Positions 9,064 through 18,806 of a stretch of 64,000 nucleotides of DNA are shown here, in pieces; the first letter of the stretch is position 1; the number at the start of each line of letters is the position of its first letter. The notes beneath the pieces are model-generated. The model was not told the DNA's origin. It made no database searches and saw nothing but the letters and a program-made list of their open reading frames with translations. The position numbers were made by a program, and so were the translations under genes. This DNA is from Hyphomonas jannaschiana VP2 (GTDB taxonomy: Bacteria; Pseudomonadota; Alphaproteobacteria; Caulobacterales; Hyphomonadaceae): the NCBI RefSeq assembly GCF_000685215.1, contig NZ_ARYJ01000006.1:1-64000 (forward strand). Reading direction: 5' to 3'.

Positions 9064-10011
9064 TCAGACATCAAACTCCAGGCCGAGCCCCTGATAGCTT
9101 TCGCGGCGCTCCTGCCAGCGCTCGTCCACCTTCACAAACAGGAAGAGGTGCACCTTGCGGCCGAGCATTTCGGACAGCTCCTCGCGGGCCATCCGGCCGA
9201 TGTCCTTGATCGTCTTGCCCCCCTTGCCGAGCACCATGGATTTGTGGTTTTCGCGGCCGACGACGATGACCTGTTGCACACGGACGGAGCCATCCTTGCG
9301 CTCTTCCCAGCTCTCCGTCTCGACCATCAGCTGGTAAGGCAGTTCCTGGTGCAGACGCAGCATCAGCTTCTCGCGCGTCACCTCCGCCGCCAACAAGCGC
9401 ATCGGCAGGTCTGCCACCTGATCCGGCGGGTAGAGCGCAGGCCCTTCCGGCATGCGGGCGGCAATCGCCTCTTCCAGCTTTTCGACCCCATCGCCATTTT
9501 CGGCCGAGATCATGTGAACCTCTTCATAGGCGCCTGTTTCGTTGAGCTCAGCGATGATCGGCAGAACCTGATCGTGCGGGAACAGGTCAATCTTGTTGAG
9601 CGCAAGAATGGCCTTACGGCCGCTCGCCTTCAGCTGCTCGACCACACGGCGATCGTCCTCGATGGAGTGCTTCTGCGCCGCAGTTTCCTTGCCTTCCCTG
9701 TCCGCCACCCAAGCAGATGCATCAACGAGATGCACAATGGCGTCGGCATCTTCCGCACCACTCCAGGCCGCTTTGACCATGGCCCGATCCAGCCTGCGTT
9801 TGGCCGCAAAGATCCCGGGTGTATCGACCAGCACGATCTGTGTGTGGTCTGTCTGTGCCACGCCGCGCACAGGGAAGCGCGTCGTCTGCACCTTGTGTGT
9901 CACGATGGCGACTTTCGCGCCAACCAACAGATTGGTCAGGGTGGATTTGCCCGCATTCGGCGCACCGATGATGGCGCAAAAGCCGGCATGGGTGATGTCT
10001 GTCTCGCTCAT
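9064..10011 (-). CDS. era: GTPase Era
   Basis: The 315-residue protein is the essential ribosome-assembly GTPase Era, which binds the 3' end of 16S rRNA. The GTP-binding P-loop is GAPNAGKST near residue 16, the G3 motif is DTPG, and the G4 motif is NKID. The C-terminal KH domain contains VVGRENHKSMVLGKGGKTIK. The length is normal. It follows rnc by two bases, so the two genes encoding 16S rRNA maturation factors are tightly linked. Confidence 0.97.
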   Translation of the reverse strand: MSETDITHAGFCAIIGAPNAGKSTLTNLLVGAKVAIVTHKVQTTRFPVRGVAQTDHTQIVLVDTPGIFAAKRRLDRAMVKAAWSGAEDADAIVHLVDASAWVADREGKETAAQKHSIEDDRRVVEQLKASGRKAILALNKIDLFPHDQVLPIIAELNETGAYEEVHMISAENGDGVEKLEEAIAARMPEGPALYPPDQVADLPMRLLAAEVTREKLMLRLHQELPYQLMVETESWEERKDGSVRVQQVIVVGRENHKSMVLGKGGKTIKDIGRMAREELSEMLGRKVHLFLFVKVDERWQERRESYQGLGLEFDV

Positions 10012-10013
10012 GT

Positions 10014-10763
10014 CTATCCTGCCAGCGATTGGAGCAGCAGGGCAGCAGCGCTGCGCTCGGCTTCGCGTTTGGAAGGCCCGGTCGCCACGGCACTGCCGCG
10101 TCCATCGACCTTCGCTTCGATTTCATAAATGGGTTCGTGATCGGGGCCGGACCGGCTCAGCACGTCATAATCCGGCAACGGAAGACCCTGCCCCTGCGCC
10201 CATTCCTGCAGCAGGGTCTTCGGGTCCTTGGTCTCTGCCGGGGTCGAGGCGAATTGCGGGGCCCAGGCCTTTTCTATGAACTTGCGTGCCGGGGACAGGC
10301 CGCCATCCTTGAAGATCGCCCCGATGATTGCCTCGCAGGCATCGCCCAGCGTGGACTCACGCTTGCGCCCGCCAGCGGCTTCCTCGCCATCCGACAAGAG
10401 GATAAATTCCTGCAACTCCAGATGCCGCACAGCATCTGCGCATGCGCCCTTCTTCACCAGCCGGTTCAGGCGCGGGGCGAGTTCGCCCTCACTCTCCATC
10501 TTGCGGCGTTCCATCAGCCGCTCTGCGATAACAAGGTTCAGTACGCGGTCGCCCAGGAACTCCAGGCGCTGGTTGGAGTCGCGCACCGCATCGCCACCCC
10601 CGACTGCGCTTGGGTGCGTCAGCGCGCGAACCAGAAGCTTCGTATCCTTGAACTTGTAGCCAATTGCATCCTGCGCCGCCTTCAGGCGATCATCCGACAG
10701 GACGGGGGCTGACGCCTTCCCTTTGCCGCGCAGGCGGGTGCGTTTCGGACGCGCGGGCTTCAT
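10014..10763 (-). CDS. rnc: Ribonuclease III
   Basis: The 249-residue protein is RNase III, the dimeric double-stranded RNA endonuclease that processes rRNA precursors and antisense duplexes. The catalytic signature appears as [12 protein letters not shown] around residues 66-77. The C-terminal double-stranded RNA-binding domain ends with [17 protein letters not shown]. About twenty basic residues precede the catalytic domain. Its start overlaps the acpS stop in an ATGA junction. In many alphaproteobacteria lepB lies between acpS and rnc; here nothing does. Confidence 0.96.
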   Translation of the reverse strand: MKPARPKRTRLRGKGKASAPVLSDDRLKAAQDAIGYKFKDTKLLVRALTHPSAVGGGDAVRDSNQRLEFLGDRVLNLVIAERLMERRKMESEGELAPRLNRLVKKGACADAVRHLELQEFILLSDGEEAAGGRKRESTLGDACEAIIGAIFKDGGLSPARKFIEKAWAPQFASTPAETKDPKTLLQEWAQGQGLPLPDYDVLSRSGPDHEPIYEIEAKVDGRGSAVATGPSKREAERSAAALLLQSLAG

Positions 10764-11170
10764 TGGCCGCTCACCGGGATGGCTTCGATGATTACCTGCG
10801 CTTCGGCCCAGGGGTGATCGTCCGTGATCGTCAGGTGGATGATCGCCTCATGACCTTCTGGCATCATCGCCTCAAGGCGCTTCGCGGCTCCGCCGGTCAG
10901 GGCCAGAGTTGGCTTACCTGTGGGCAGATTCACAACGCCAAGGTGTTTCCAGTGCACCCCGCGCCGCGGCACGCCCGTGCCGAGCGCCTTGGCGCAGGCC
11001 TCCTTCGCGGCGAAGCGCTTGGCATAGGTCTCTGCCGTCCGGCGGCGGCGGCGTGCCAGCGCAATTTCCGTCTCGGTGAACACGCGGTTTTCGAACCGCT
11101 CGCCGAACTTTTCGAGGGTCTTCTCAATCCGTTCGATATTGCAGAGGTCGTTCCCGATGCCGATGATCAT
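10760..11170 (-). CDS. acpS: Holo-[acyl-carrier-protein] synthase
   Basis: The 136-residue enzyme transfers 4'-phosphopantetheine from coenzyme A to apo-ACP. The N-terminal motif [14 protein letters not shown] is the AcpS signature with the metal-binding Asp, and [14 protein letters not shown] is the second signature containing the catalytic Glu-Lys. The length is normal. It overlaps pdxJ and rnc by four bases each, in the middle of the rpoZ-to-recO operon. Confidence 0.96.
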   Translation of the reverse strand: MIIGIGNDLCNIERIEKTLEKFGERFENRVFTETEIALARRRRRTAETYAKRFAAKEACAKALGTGVPRRGVHWKHLGVVNLPTGKPTLALTGGAAKRLEAMMPEGHEAIIHLTITDDHPWAEAQVIIEAIPVSGQ

Positions 11171-11925
11171 GCGCCTGCCCCGCTTCTGGCCTCATCCATG
11201 AGGCGGCGCATCTCGCGGATGGCCGCTTCAAGGCCGATGAAGATCGCTTCGCCGATCAGGAAGTGGCCAATGTTCAGCTCAGCGATTTCCGGGATGGCGG
11301 CGACAGGGCCGACATTCTCGAACGTCAGACCATGTCCCGCATGCGGTTCGATCCCGCGCTTGCGCGCCTCTTCCGCAGCTGCCTGCAAACGCCCCAGTTC
11401 GACAGCAGCCGCTTCCGCGCCGCCCTCGTTCCAGAGTTCAGCATAGCGACCTGTGTGGAGTTCCACGACCGGCGCGCCCAGCACTTCGGCCACAGCGATC
11501 TGCACCGGGTCCGGCTCGATGAATAGCGACACGCGAGCCCCTGCATCGCGCAACTGGCGTACGATGGGAGAAATCTGATTGTGCAGACCGGCGACGTCGA
11601 GCCCGCCTTCGGTAGTCCGTTCCTCGCGCTTTTCCGGAACAATACAGGCCGCATGCGGATGATACTGGCAGGCGATCTCCGTCATTTCTTCGGTCGCAGC
11701 CATTTCCAGATTGATTGGCAGGCTGCAGGCAGCGCGGATGGCCTCAAGGTCTCCGTCTCGAATGTGCCGGCGGTCTTCCCGCAAATGAATCGTGATGCCG
11801 TCAGCGCCTGCGGCGGCGGCGATCTCGGCGGCCCGCGCCGGATCAGGGTGAGCTCCGCCACGGGCGTTCCTTATGGTCGCCACATGGTCGATGTTCACCC
11901 CAAGGCGCAGCCGCCCGCTCATCAA
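11167..11925 (-). CDS. pdxJ: Pyridoxine 5'-phosphate synthase
   Basis: The 252-residue TIM-barrel enzyme condenses 3-amino-2-oxopropyl phosphate with 1-deoxyxylulose 5-phosphate to make pyridoxine 5'-phosphate. The opening [20 protein letters not shown] is diagnostic, and [12 protein letters not shown] and [14 protein letters not shown] are further conserved segments. It overlaps acpS and pyrE by four bases each (ATGA junctions), showing tight co-translation within the operon. Confidence 0.97.
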   Translation of the reverse strand: MMSGRLRLGVNIDHVATIRNARGGAHPDPARAAEIAAAAGADGITIHLREDRRHIRDGDLEAIRAACSLPINLEMAATEEMTEIACQYHPHAACIVPEKREERTTEGGLDVAGLHNQISPIVRQLRDAGARVSLFIEPDPVQIAVAEVLGAPVVELHTGRYAELWNEGGAEAAAVELGRLQAAAEEARKRGIEPHAGHGLTFENVGPVAAIPEIAELNIGHFLIGEAIFIGLEAAIREMRRLMDEARSGAGA

Positions 11926-12503
11926 GCAAGCCCTCGCGAGCCGGGTTTCACGGCAGGCATCAGGGCCAGTTCAGGCGGCAGGTCGTCCGCGTCATAGTCG
12001 GGGAAATTCACCGAAGCGAGCGAGACAAGCTCGCAGCCGACATCGGCGCGCCCACCGGAGCGGTCGATGATACAAGCGCCACCGACCACTTCACCCGGCA
12101 GCGCCTCAAGGGCTTCAACGGTTTCGCGGAAGGAAAGTCCGGTCGTGACGATGTCTTCGGCGATCAGCACCCGCTCGCCTTCGGAAATCGAAAAACCGCG
12201 GCGGAACTGAAGCTGGCCATCCACGCGCTCAGCGAAGATTGACCGGCAGCCAAGCTGGCGTGCCAGCTCATAGCCGGGAATGATGCCACCCACGGCCGGG
12301 CCGGCAACAACATCAATCTTTCCGAACTTCTCGGTCAGCTTCTTTGCAAGCGCCGCGCAGAGTTTCTCGGACTTGTCTGGCTGGGAGAAGACGAGCGCCT
12401 TCTGCAGGAATACCGGGCTGCGGCGCCCGGACGAGAGGATGAAATGCCCCTCCAGCAACGCGCCTGCCTCGCGGAACACCGCGAGCACTTCTTCATTGGT
12501 CAT
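11922..12503 (-). CDS. pyrE: Orotate phosphoribosyltransferase
   Basis: This protein of about 193 residues converts orotate and PRPP to orotidine 5'-phosphate in pyrimidine synthesis. The PRPP-binding loop is [16 protein letters not shown], and [15 protein letters not shown] forms the flexible substrate region. I chose the ATG at 12503 because AGGAGGG lies eight bases upstream; a start at 12521 would add six residues and move deeper into rel. The gene overlaps the end of rel by 11 bases and the start of pdxJ by four. Confidence 0.94.
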   Translation of the reverse strand: MTNEEVLAVFREAGALLEGHFILSSGRRSPVFLQKALVFSQPDKSEKLCAALAKKLTEKFGKIDVVAGPAVGGIIPGYELARQLGCRSIFAERVDGQLQFRRGFSISEGERVLIAEDIVTTGLSFRETVEALEALPGEVVGGACIIDRSGGRADVGCELVSLASVNFPDYDADDLPPELALMPAVKPGSRGLA

Positions 12504-14748
12504 CTTCACCCTCCTGGTCACGCACTGCCCGGTCGACCACTGCGAGCGACCGGAGCGCGGCCAGTATCTGCGTCAGGCGTTTAAGGTCTTCAACCTCAAT
12601 TTCCATGACCAGCTCAGTGAAGTCCTTCTGGCGTTCCACAGTGGCGATATTCACGATGTTCCCGTTCGATTGCGCCACAGCTGCGCACAATTTGGCCAGC
12701 ACGCCGCGCGTGTTCGCGGCATTAATGCGAATCCGGCCCACGGCCATGGCGTCTGTCCGGGCAAGCTCGGTCCATCTGAGGTCCACCCAGAGCTCCGGCT
12801 TGTCATCATATTCGGCGAGCTTCGGACAGCTGGCAACGTGGACAACAATGCCCTCGTCCGGCACCTGGACGCCCATGATGCGGTCACCCGGCAGCGGGCA
12901 GCAGCACTTGCCGAGATGCAGCGTGACGCCGGGCGTCAGATCATGGCCCGACACGAGCAGAGGCGCGTGCTGGGAGTCGACCTTGGTCTTGGAAGGGTCG
13001 CCCATCGGCTCGGCCTTGTAGCCGGGGAATGCCGCCTGGATCACATCGGCAGAGCTGATCCGGCCGCGTCCGACGGCTTCAGCCATTTCTTCGCGGGTTT
13101 CAAATCCGGCGAGCCGCGCCGTGTGGGTCATCTTCACGTCGACCGGGTCGATCCCGGCGCGGCGCAGCGCCTGATTGATCAGGCCTTCACCAAGGCGGCG
13201 GAAATCTGCCGTATCGCGCTCCCGCACCAGACGGCGCAGCGCCGAGCGCGCCCGCCCGGTGATCGCCAGACCTTCCCAACCGTGAACAGCTGAGGGCTGT
13301 TTGCCACGAATGATCTCAACCACGTCGCCATTCTTCAGCGGACGGCGCAGCGCTTTCACCTCGCCATTGATCTTTACGCCGACGCAAGTGTCTCCCACAA
13401 CAGAGTGGACGGCATAGGCAAAGTCCAGCGGCATCGCGCCGGCCGGCAGGATGATCAGCTTGCCCTTGGGCGTGAATGTGAAAACGTGCTCGCGATACAT
13501 TTCGAGCTTGGCGTGCTCGAGGAACTCCTTGGCGTCGGCGCCATCCTGCAGGAGGCTCGAAATGGTTTCGAGGCTGGCGGCCGGGTCGAGGCCTGCCGCC
13601 CTGGCCGACTCCGCATCGAAACCATATTGCTTGTTCTTGTAGCCCCAGTGCGCGGCCACACCGAACTCGGCCGTCTGGTCCATGGCTTCGGTCCGGATCT
13701 GAAGCTCGACCCGGCGGTTGCCGGAGGCGCGCACTGTTGTGTGCAGGCTCTGATAGCCATTCGGCTTCGGCACAGAAATGAAATCGCGGAACCGGTCCGG
13801 GATACATGCCCACAACGTGTGAACCTCACCCAGCACGCGGTAGCATTCCTCCGTTGACTGAACAATGATACGGAACGCGAACAGATCCGCCACATCGCGG
13901 AAGGAAATGGATTTACGCTCCAGTTTCCGCCAAAGCGAATACGGCGCTTTCTTGCGGCCTTTGATGCGGCACGGAATGCCGGCCATTTCCATTAGCTGGG
14001 TCAGGTCAGCCCGGATACGCTCCAAATCATCGGCATTCTCCAGTGCCAGCTCTTCCTGGCGGTAGAGAATGGCCCGGCGCGCTTCCGCATTCAGCTCCTG
14101 GAAGGCCAGGTCTTCCATCTCTGCGGCCAGCTGATAGAGGCCGACGCGGCGGGCCAGCGGCGCGTAAATGTCCATGGTCTCACGCGCGGTGCGGTGACGG
14201 CTTTCCGCCTTCTTGCGGAAATGCAGCGTACGCATATTGTGCAGCCGGTCGGCCAGCTTCACCAGCAGGACACGGATGTCGCTGGTCGTCGCCAGGATGA
14301 ACTTCTGGAAGTTCTCGGCCTGCGCGGCCTCCTTGGACGAGAATTCGATCTTGTCGAGCTTGGTCACGCCATCGACAAGCTCTGCGACGTCCGCACCGAA
14401 ACGAACTTCAATCTCGCCTATGTCGATCTCTTCGACATCTTCGACAACGTCGTGCAGCAGGCCCGCCACGATCGTGATCTCGTCAAGATGTACATCCGCG
14501 AGCAGGCTCGCGACTTCCACGGGGTGGGAATAATACGCGTCGCCGGAATCGCGCTTCTGTTCGCCATGATGCGTCTTGGCAAAGTCGTAAGCTGCGCCCA
14601 GCAGTTCGGACTTCACGCGCGGATGGTACGCGCGGACCTTGGCAATCAGTTCTTCGCGGGTGAGGACATGGTGTTCGCCCACAGCCTCAGCGGCCGGTGA
14701 CGCTTCGCCAGCCCCTTTGTCCTTGGCGGAAAGGGTGCTGCCGTCCAT
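12493..14748 (-). CDS. rel: Bifunctional (p)ppGpp synthetase/hydrolase (RSH)
   Basis: This 751-residue protein is a long RSH enzyme that makes and degrades the stringent-response alarmone. The hydrolase HD domain is intact, with [12 protein letters not shown] and [11 protein letters not shown]. The synthetase domain contains [12 protein letters not shown] and [20 protein letters not shown]. The TGS domain begins near [20 protein letters not shown], and an ACT domain ends the protein. Both activities are likely retained, as expected for the single RSH of alphaproteobacteria. It starts eight bases after rpoZ with a strong AGGAGGATCG site. Alternative symbols are spoT and relA. Confidence 0.95.
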   Translation of the reverse strand: MDGSTLSAKDKGAGEASPAAEAVGEHHVLTREELIAKVRAYHPRVKSELLGAAYDFAKTHHGEQKRDSGDAYYSHPVEVASLLADVHLDEITIVAGLLHDVVEDVEEIDIGEIEVRFGADVAELVDGVTKLDKIEFSSKEAAQAENFQKFILATTSDIRVLLVKLADRLHNMRTLHFRKKAESRHRTARETMDIYAPLARRVGLYQLAAEMEDLAFQELNAEARRAILYRQEELALENADDLERIRADLTQLMEMAGIPCRIKGRKKAPYSLWRKLERKSISFRDVADLFAFRIIVQSTEECYRVLGEVHTLWACIPDRFRDFISVPKPNGYQSLHTTVRASGNRRVELQIRTEAMDQTAEFGVAAHWGYKNKQYGFDAESARAAGLDPAASLETISSLLQDGADAKEFLEHAKLEMYREHVFTFTPKGKLIILPAGAMPLDFAYAVHSVVGDTCVGVKINGEVKALRRPLKNGDVVEIIRGKQPSAVHGWEGLAITGRARSALRRLVRERDTADFRRLGEGLINQALRRAGIDPVDVKMTHTARLAGFETREEMAEAVGRGRISSADVIQAAFPGYKAEPMGDPSKTKVDSQHAPLLVSGHDLTPGVTLHLGKCCCPLPGDRIMGVQVPDEGIVVHVASCPKLAEYDDKPELWVDLRWTELARTDAMAVGRIRINAANTRGVLAKLCAAVAQSNGNIVNIATVERQKDFTELVMEIEVEDLKRLTQILAALRSLAVVDRAVRDQEGEDDQ

Positions 14749-14756
14749 CGATCCTC

Positions 14757-15107
14757 CTAGAGCCGGTCGTCGCGCCCGGATTCGAGTTCAGCCTGATAAG
14801 CGCGCATGACGTCTTCTTCCGTTGCTGCCGGGGCAGCTTCGAGGGCCATACGGTCTGCTTCGCGCTCGTTCTCTTCGCCCGGACGGATGTCCTGCAGGCC
14901 GGAGATGAGGGCTTCTTTCACCACTTTCAGGTCAACCGACTGATCGGCGATTTCGCGCAGGGAGACGACCGGATCCTTGTCGTTGTCGCGGTCCACCGTA
15001 ATCGGCGAGCCTTCGCGGATCATACGGGAACGGTGCGCAGCAAGCAGCACAAGGTCAAAACGGTTCGGCACCTGCTCGATGCAGTCTTCGACGGTCACTC
15101 GGGCCAT
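14757..15107 (-). CDS. rpoZ: DNA-directed RNA polymerase omega subunit
   Basis: The 116-residue omega subunit helps fold and hold the beta' subunit and is part of the ppGpp-binding site. The start [20 protein letters not shown] and the segment AAHRSRMI are diagnostic. Its stop codon is followed within eight bases by the rel start, so polymerase sensitivity to ppGpp and its synthesis are encoded together. GGAGACTCTGAATCC provides the ribosome binding site. It heads the operon running to recO. Confidence 0.96.
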   Translation of the reverse strand: MARVTVEDCIEQVPNRFDLVLLAAHRSRMIREGSPITVDRDNDKDPVVSLREIADQSVDLKVVKEALISGLQDIRPGEENEREADRMALEAAPAATEEDVMRAYQAELESGRDDRL

Positions 15108-15196
15108 GGATTCAGAGTCTCCTTTGAACCGCTCCTTATATGCAGCGCAACAAGGGCACGCAACCCGTCACTTGCGCCCGATTGCAGCGGAAACTA

Positions 15197-15230
15197 AGCT
15201 AAATAATTGTACTTTGTATAATTTATTGCC
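15197..15230. promoter_or_regulatory. AT-rich divergent promoter region of rpoZ and the NYN gene
   Basis: Between rpoZ (minus) and the NYN gene (plus) lies an AT-rich stretch with a TATAAT hexamer at 15217-15222 in the plus orientation. No convincing -35 sequence lies 16-18 bases upstream. The minus-strand reading contains TACAAT but also no clear -35. The promoter assignment is inference from composition and position. Confidence 0.35.
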
Positions 15231-15263
15231 ACTCCCGCTCTGGCGGACATTTCGAGGCTTCTC

Positions 15264-15833
15264 ATGGCGTTTTACAAAGACGAGCGCCTTGCGCTCTTCA
15301 TCGATGGAGCAAACCTGTACTCCTCGGCCCGGGCCCTTGGACTGGAAATCGATTTCCGAAAATTACTCAAGGAATTTCAGGGACGTGGCCGCCTTATACG
15401 GGCCAGCTACTATACCGCCCTGGTCGAAAGCGACGACTACAGCCCGATACGCCCGCTTGTCGACTGGCTGGCCTATAACGGCTTCACGGTCGTGAAGAAG
15501 GCCGCCCGGGAATATACCGATCGCGAAGGCCGCAAGCGCCACCGGGGCAATATGGACGTCGAACTGACGGTCGACATGCTCGAAACGGCCGCACATGCAG
15601 ACCATATCGTTCTGTTCAGCGGCAATGGGGATTTCCGGCGGCTTGTGGAGGCCGTGAAAGCCAGGGGCGTGCGGGTCTCGATCGTCTCGACCAATACGTC
15701 GAGCCCGCCCATGGTAGCCGACGACCTGCGCCGCGAGGCGGATGCCTTCATCGAACTGGAGGACATCGCAGAGATGATCGCCCGGCCGCGCCGTGACCAG
15801 CCGGACGCCCCATCTCTCGATGACGACGACTGA
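15264..15833 (+). CDS. NYN domain (LabA-like, DUF88) protein
   Basis: The 189-residue protein is a stand-alone NYN domain of the PIN-like nuclease fold. Acidic residues expected at the metal site are visible: Asp14 in FIDGANLY, Asp98 and Asp104 in GNMDVELTVDM, and Asp123 in SGNGDF. These support an RNase fold, but bacterial LabA-like proteins mostly lack defined substrates. The extreme C-terminus is acidic (SLDDDD). It is divergent from the rpoZ operon and followed 86 bases later by a lipoprotein peptidase gene. It is likely cytosolic. Confidence 0.9.
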   Translation: MAFYKDERLALFIDGANLYSSARALGLEIDFRKLLKEFQGRGRLIRASYYTALVESDDYSPIRPLVDWLAYNGFTVVKKAAREYTDREGRKRHRGNMDVELTVDMLETAAHADHIVLFSGNGDFRRLVEAVKARGVRVSIVSTNTSSPPMVADDLRREADAFIELEDIAEMIARPRRDQPDAPSLDDDD

Positions 15834-15919
15834 GCCATCTACGTCCGCGCCCAGCAGCCACACTTGGCACTCAGCGAAACCTTGCTAGGGTCAGCCGGTC
15901 AATTTTCCGGAGATCTGCC

Positions 15920-17380
15920 ATGCTGCGCCCTGCTCTCGTTTCGACCCTCGCCCTCGGCCTTGCCATCAGCGGATGCAGCAAGAGCGAAGCGCCCGCAGCG
16001 GACACGCCGGCAAAGGTTGCAGCCGCCAGCACCACGACAGACTCCACGGCATCAGACACAGCCGCGGTCCAGCCGGCGGCCATGTCCGTCCGCGAGGTTG
16101 CGACGCCGGAACAGTCGATCCTCGACCTTTATCTTCAGCTTCACCAGGCGCCGGAACTCTCATTCAAGGAGGCCAAGACCTCCTCCATCCTGGCGAGTGA
16201 ACTGGAATCCCTTGGCTTTGAAGTCACCACCGGCGTCGGACAGGACTGGGTGGTCGACAAGGCAACGCGCGACATCGGCGAGGTCAAACCCGGCGTGGGC
16301 GGCTATGGCGTCGTCGGCGTGCTCCGGAATGGCAACGGCCCGACGGTCCTGATCCGGACCGATATGGACGCCCTGCCAGTGCCGGAGCAGACCGGCGTGC
16401 CCTACGCCTCCACGGTTGAAGCGCAGACCTGGACCGGTGTGGAAAGCAAGGTGATGCACGCCTGCGGCCATGATGTGCACATGACCTCCTGGCTCGCGAC
16501 GGCCCGCGCGCTGGTCGCCCAGAAGTCCAAGTGGAAAGGCACGCTGGTCATGATCGCCCAGCCGGCCGAGGAAATCGGCCTTGGCGCAGAAGCCATGCTG
16601 GCCGATGGCCTGTTTGAGCGCTTCCCGACGCCTGATTATAACCTTGCCCTGCACGTCTCCGCGGATGCGCCGTCCGGCACCGTGGTCTACTCTTCCGGCT
16701 ATGCCATGGCGAATGTCGACAGCGTGGACATCCACGTCAAAGGCGTCGGCGGCCACGGCGCCTATCCGCAGGCGACGCGCGACCCGATCCTGATCGGCGC
16801 CCATATCGTGACCGCCCTGCAAAGCCTCGTCGCCCGCAATGTCGATCCACTCGACAGCGCCGTCGTTACCGTCGGCTCGTTCAAAGCCGGCGCCAAGCAC
16901 AACATCATTCCGGATGAAGCCACGCTGCTCCTGACCGTCCGCTCCTATGATGATGACACCCGCCAGATGCTCCTCGACGGCATACAGCGGATCGCCAAGG
17001 CACAGGCGGCTGCCTTCGACGCGCCGGAGCCGGAAATCACAATCGAGTCCGACTATACGCCCTCCACTTACAACGATCCGCAAACAACAGGACGCGCCAT
17101 GAAAGCGGTCAGCAAGAAGCTGGGCGCGGAATATGTGACCCAGGTCAAACCGGTTATGGGCGGGGAAGATTTCTCCCAGTACGGCCGCACGGACGAAAAT
17201 ATCCCCAGCGTGCTGTTCTGGGTCGGCGCCGTGGAGCCGTCGAAATATGCCAAGGCAAAAGCCGATGGCATGCCGCTGCCGTCCCTGCACTCCTCGCTGT
17301 TCGCACCGGATTATGCCCGCACGATCCAGACCGGATCGGACGCCATGACCGCAGCCGCGCTGGAACTTTTCAAGGACTGA
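15920..17380 (+). CDS. M20 family metallopeptidase/amidohydrolase, lipoprotein
   Basis: The 486-residue protein belongs to the M20D (aminoacylase-like) group of dinuclear zinc hydrolases. A lipoprotein signal ends at ISGC (Cys19), followed by an Ala/Thr-rich linker to about residue 55. Metal-site segments include RTDMDALPVPE, MHACGHDVHM (about residues 179-188) and PAEEIGLGA (about 214). The dimerisation (lid) domain lies between roughly 260 and 370, and GGEDFSQYG near the end supplies the last conserved region. It would act outside the cytoplasm on an unknown N-acyl or peptide substrate. GGAG precedes the ATG by about seven bases. Confidence 0.92.
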   Translation: MLRPALVSTLALGLAISGCSKSEAPAADTPAKVAAASTTTDSTASDTAAVQPAAMSVREVATPEQSILDLYLQLHQAPELSFKEAKTSSILASELESLGFEVTTGVGQDWVVDKATRDIGEVKPGVGGYGVVGVLRNGNGPTVLIRTDMDALPVPEQTGVPYASTVEAQTWTGVESKVMHACGHDVHMTSWLATARALVAQKSKWKGTLVMIAQPAEEIGLGAEAMLADGLFERFPTPDYNLALHVSADAPSGTVVYSSGYAMANVDSVDIHVKGVGGHGAYPQATRDPILIGAHIVTALQSLVARNVDPLDSAVVTVGSFKAGAKHNIIPDEATLLLTVRSYDDDTRQMLLDGIQRIAKAQAAAFDAPEPEITIESDYTPSTYNDPQTTGRAMKAVSKKLGAEYVTQVKPVMGGEDFSQYGRTDENIPSVLFWVGAVEPSKYAKAKADGMPLPSLHSSLFAPDYARTIQTGSDAMTAAALELFKD

Positions 17381-17439
17381 CGCCGCGCCACCCGGACCTT
17401 TCTACGATTGCGTTTTCGCCGGGGCTGCGCTAAACCCCC

Positions 17440-17460
17440 TTTTGCTCATAGTGCGCAAAA
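17440..17460. promoter_or_regulatory. Candidate operator 1 upstream of nadA
   Basis: TTTTGCTCA (17440-17448) and TGCGCAAAA (17452-17460) form an inverted repeat with one mismatch per arm around TAG. The core is CTC-N5-GCG followed by CAAAA. The same architecture recurs at 17546-17563. It lies 133 bases before the nadA start codon. A repressor of NAD synthesis such as NadQ is a plausible ligand, by inference only. Confidence 0.5.
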
Positions 17461-17516
17461 GCTTCAATTGCCTGTCGCACGAGCGCCCTGATCCCGGACG
17501 TTTGAAGGTCTTCCCC

Positions 17517-17546
17517 TTGAAACGCACACTTTCGGGGCCATATTAT
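17517..17546 (+). promoter_or_regulatory. Candidate nadA promoter
   Basis: TTGAAA (17517-17522) and TATTAT (17541-17546) are separated by 18 bases and point toward nadA, whose ATG is at 17593. Operator 2 begins at the end of the -10 hexamer, a position expected for repression. Alphaproteobacterial promoters are degenerate, so this is a moderate call. Confidence 0.4.
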
Positions 17547-17563
17547 ACTCAAATCGAGCAAAA
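17545..17563. promoter_or_regulatory. Candidate operator 2 overlapping the nadA promoter
   Basis: The sequence has CTC (17548-17550), five bases, then GAG (17556-17558) followed by CAAAA, matching the CTC-N5-GNG-CAAAA layout of operator 1. The right arm GAGCAAAA is complete, while the left arm (TATACTC) is weaker than TTTTGCTC. It overlaps the end of the proposed -10 element. Confidence 0.45.
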
Positions 17564-17592
17564 GCGCTCGGTTGGTCAAAGGAGGACGTGAC

Positions 17593-18735
17593 ATGGCTCG
17601 TCTGATCGATTCTGGTCCTGGCTGCCCCACCCCCACGCCGCTGCGCGGCCCGAATGCGGCTGAAGCCCGTGGCCTCACCTATGATGATGCCGTGCGCGCA
17701 GAGACAGACCACCTCTACCCGCTGGTCAAAGATTTCGTGACGCCGATGGAGTGGCCGGCCATTGCCCCGCTCGTCGCGGCAATCAACCGCCTGAAGGTTC
17801 AGAAGAACGCCGTCATTCTGGCGCACAACTATATGACGCCGGACATTTTCCGCCTGGTTGGCGATTTCCGGGGCGACAGCCTGCAGCTCGCCCGCGAGGC
17901 ATCCAAGGTCGATGCCGATATCATCGTCCAGGCCGGCGTGCACTTCATGGCTGAGACGTCCAAGATTCTTGCGCCTGAGAAGACCGTCCTGATCCCGGAC
18001 ACGCGCGCAGGCTGTTCGCTTGCTGCCTCGATCACGGGTGCGGACGTGCGCCTGATCAAGGAAAAGTACCCGAACTATCCGGTTGTCACCTATGTGAACA
18101 CGACCGCGGACGTGAAGGCCGAGTGCCACATCACCTGCACCAGCTCCAACGCCGCGCAGGTCGTCGAGGCGGTTGCGAAGGAATGGAACACCGACACCGT
18201 CATCCTTGTGCCGGACCAGTATCTCGCCAAGAACGTCGCCGCCCAGACGGACATCCGCATCATGACCTGGCCGGGCGCCTGCGAAGTGCACGAGATGTTC
18301 AGCGCCGAGGATGTGCACCAGTTGCGCGATGCCCACCCTGGCGTCGTCATCCTGGCTCACCCGGAATGTCCGCCGGACGTTCTGGAAGCCGCTGACTATG
18401 CCGGCTCCACGGCTGCGCTTGCCAATTATGTGGCCGAGAAGCACCCGCCGAAAGTCGTCCTGCTGACGGAATGCTCGATGAGCGACAATGTCGCCGCCGA
18501 GAACCCCGGCACCAACTTCATCCGTCCGTGCAATCTGTGCCCGCACATGAAACGTATCACGCTGGAGAACATCTATGATTGCCTGGTGACGGGCGAACAT
18601 GAGGTGACCATTCCGGAAGACGTGCGCGTGCGTGCCAAGGAAGCGCTCGACGCCATGATGGCCCTGCCGCGCATGGAGAAGCCGCTCGACTTCGTCACGG
18701 GCCTCGAGCCCCTCGAAATCGAGATGGTGGTATAA
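17593..18735 (+). CDS. nadA: Quinolinate synthase
   Basis: The 380-residue enzyme condenses iminoaspartate with dihydroxyacetone phosphate to quinolinate, the second step of de novo NAD synthesis. Likely [4Fe-4S] ligands are Cys141 (AGCSLA), Cys230 (PGACEVHE) and Cys316 (CNLCPHMK), spaced as in characterised NadA proteins. Other signatures are LAHNYMTPDIF, VNTTADVKAE and TGEHEV. The ATG at 17593 follows GGAGGACGTGAC; the frame opens seven codons earlier without support. It is the first gene of a nadA-unknown-nadB-nadC-SDR operon. Confidence 0.96.
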   Translation: MARLIDSGPGCPTPTPLRGPNAAEARGLTYDDAVRAETDHLYPLVKDFVTPMEWPAIAPLVAAINRLKVQKNAVILAHNYMTPDIFRLVGDFRGDSLQLAREASKVDADIIVQAGVHFMAETSKILAPEKTVLIPDTRAGCSLAASITGADVRLIKEKYPNYPVVTYVNTTADVKAECHITCTSSNAAQVVEAVAKEWNTDTVILVPDQYLAKNVAAQTDIRIMTWPGACEVHEMFSAEDVHQLRDAHPGVVILAHPECPPDVLEAADYAGSTAALANYVAEKHPPKVVLLTECSMSDNVAAENPGTNFIRPCNLCPHMKRITLENIYDCLVTGEHEVTIPEDVRVRAKEALDAMMALPRMEKPLDFVTGLEPLEIEMVV

Positions 18736-18806
18736 GCGGCTAGGGCGTTGGCGAAGCCCGCCACCGGGTCTAGGTTAAGCGTGTGAGGACAAACAGGAGT
18801 GGCAGC

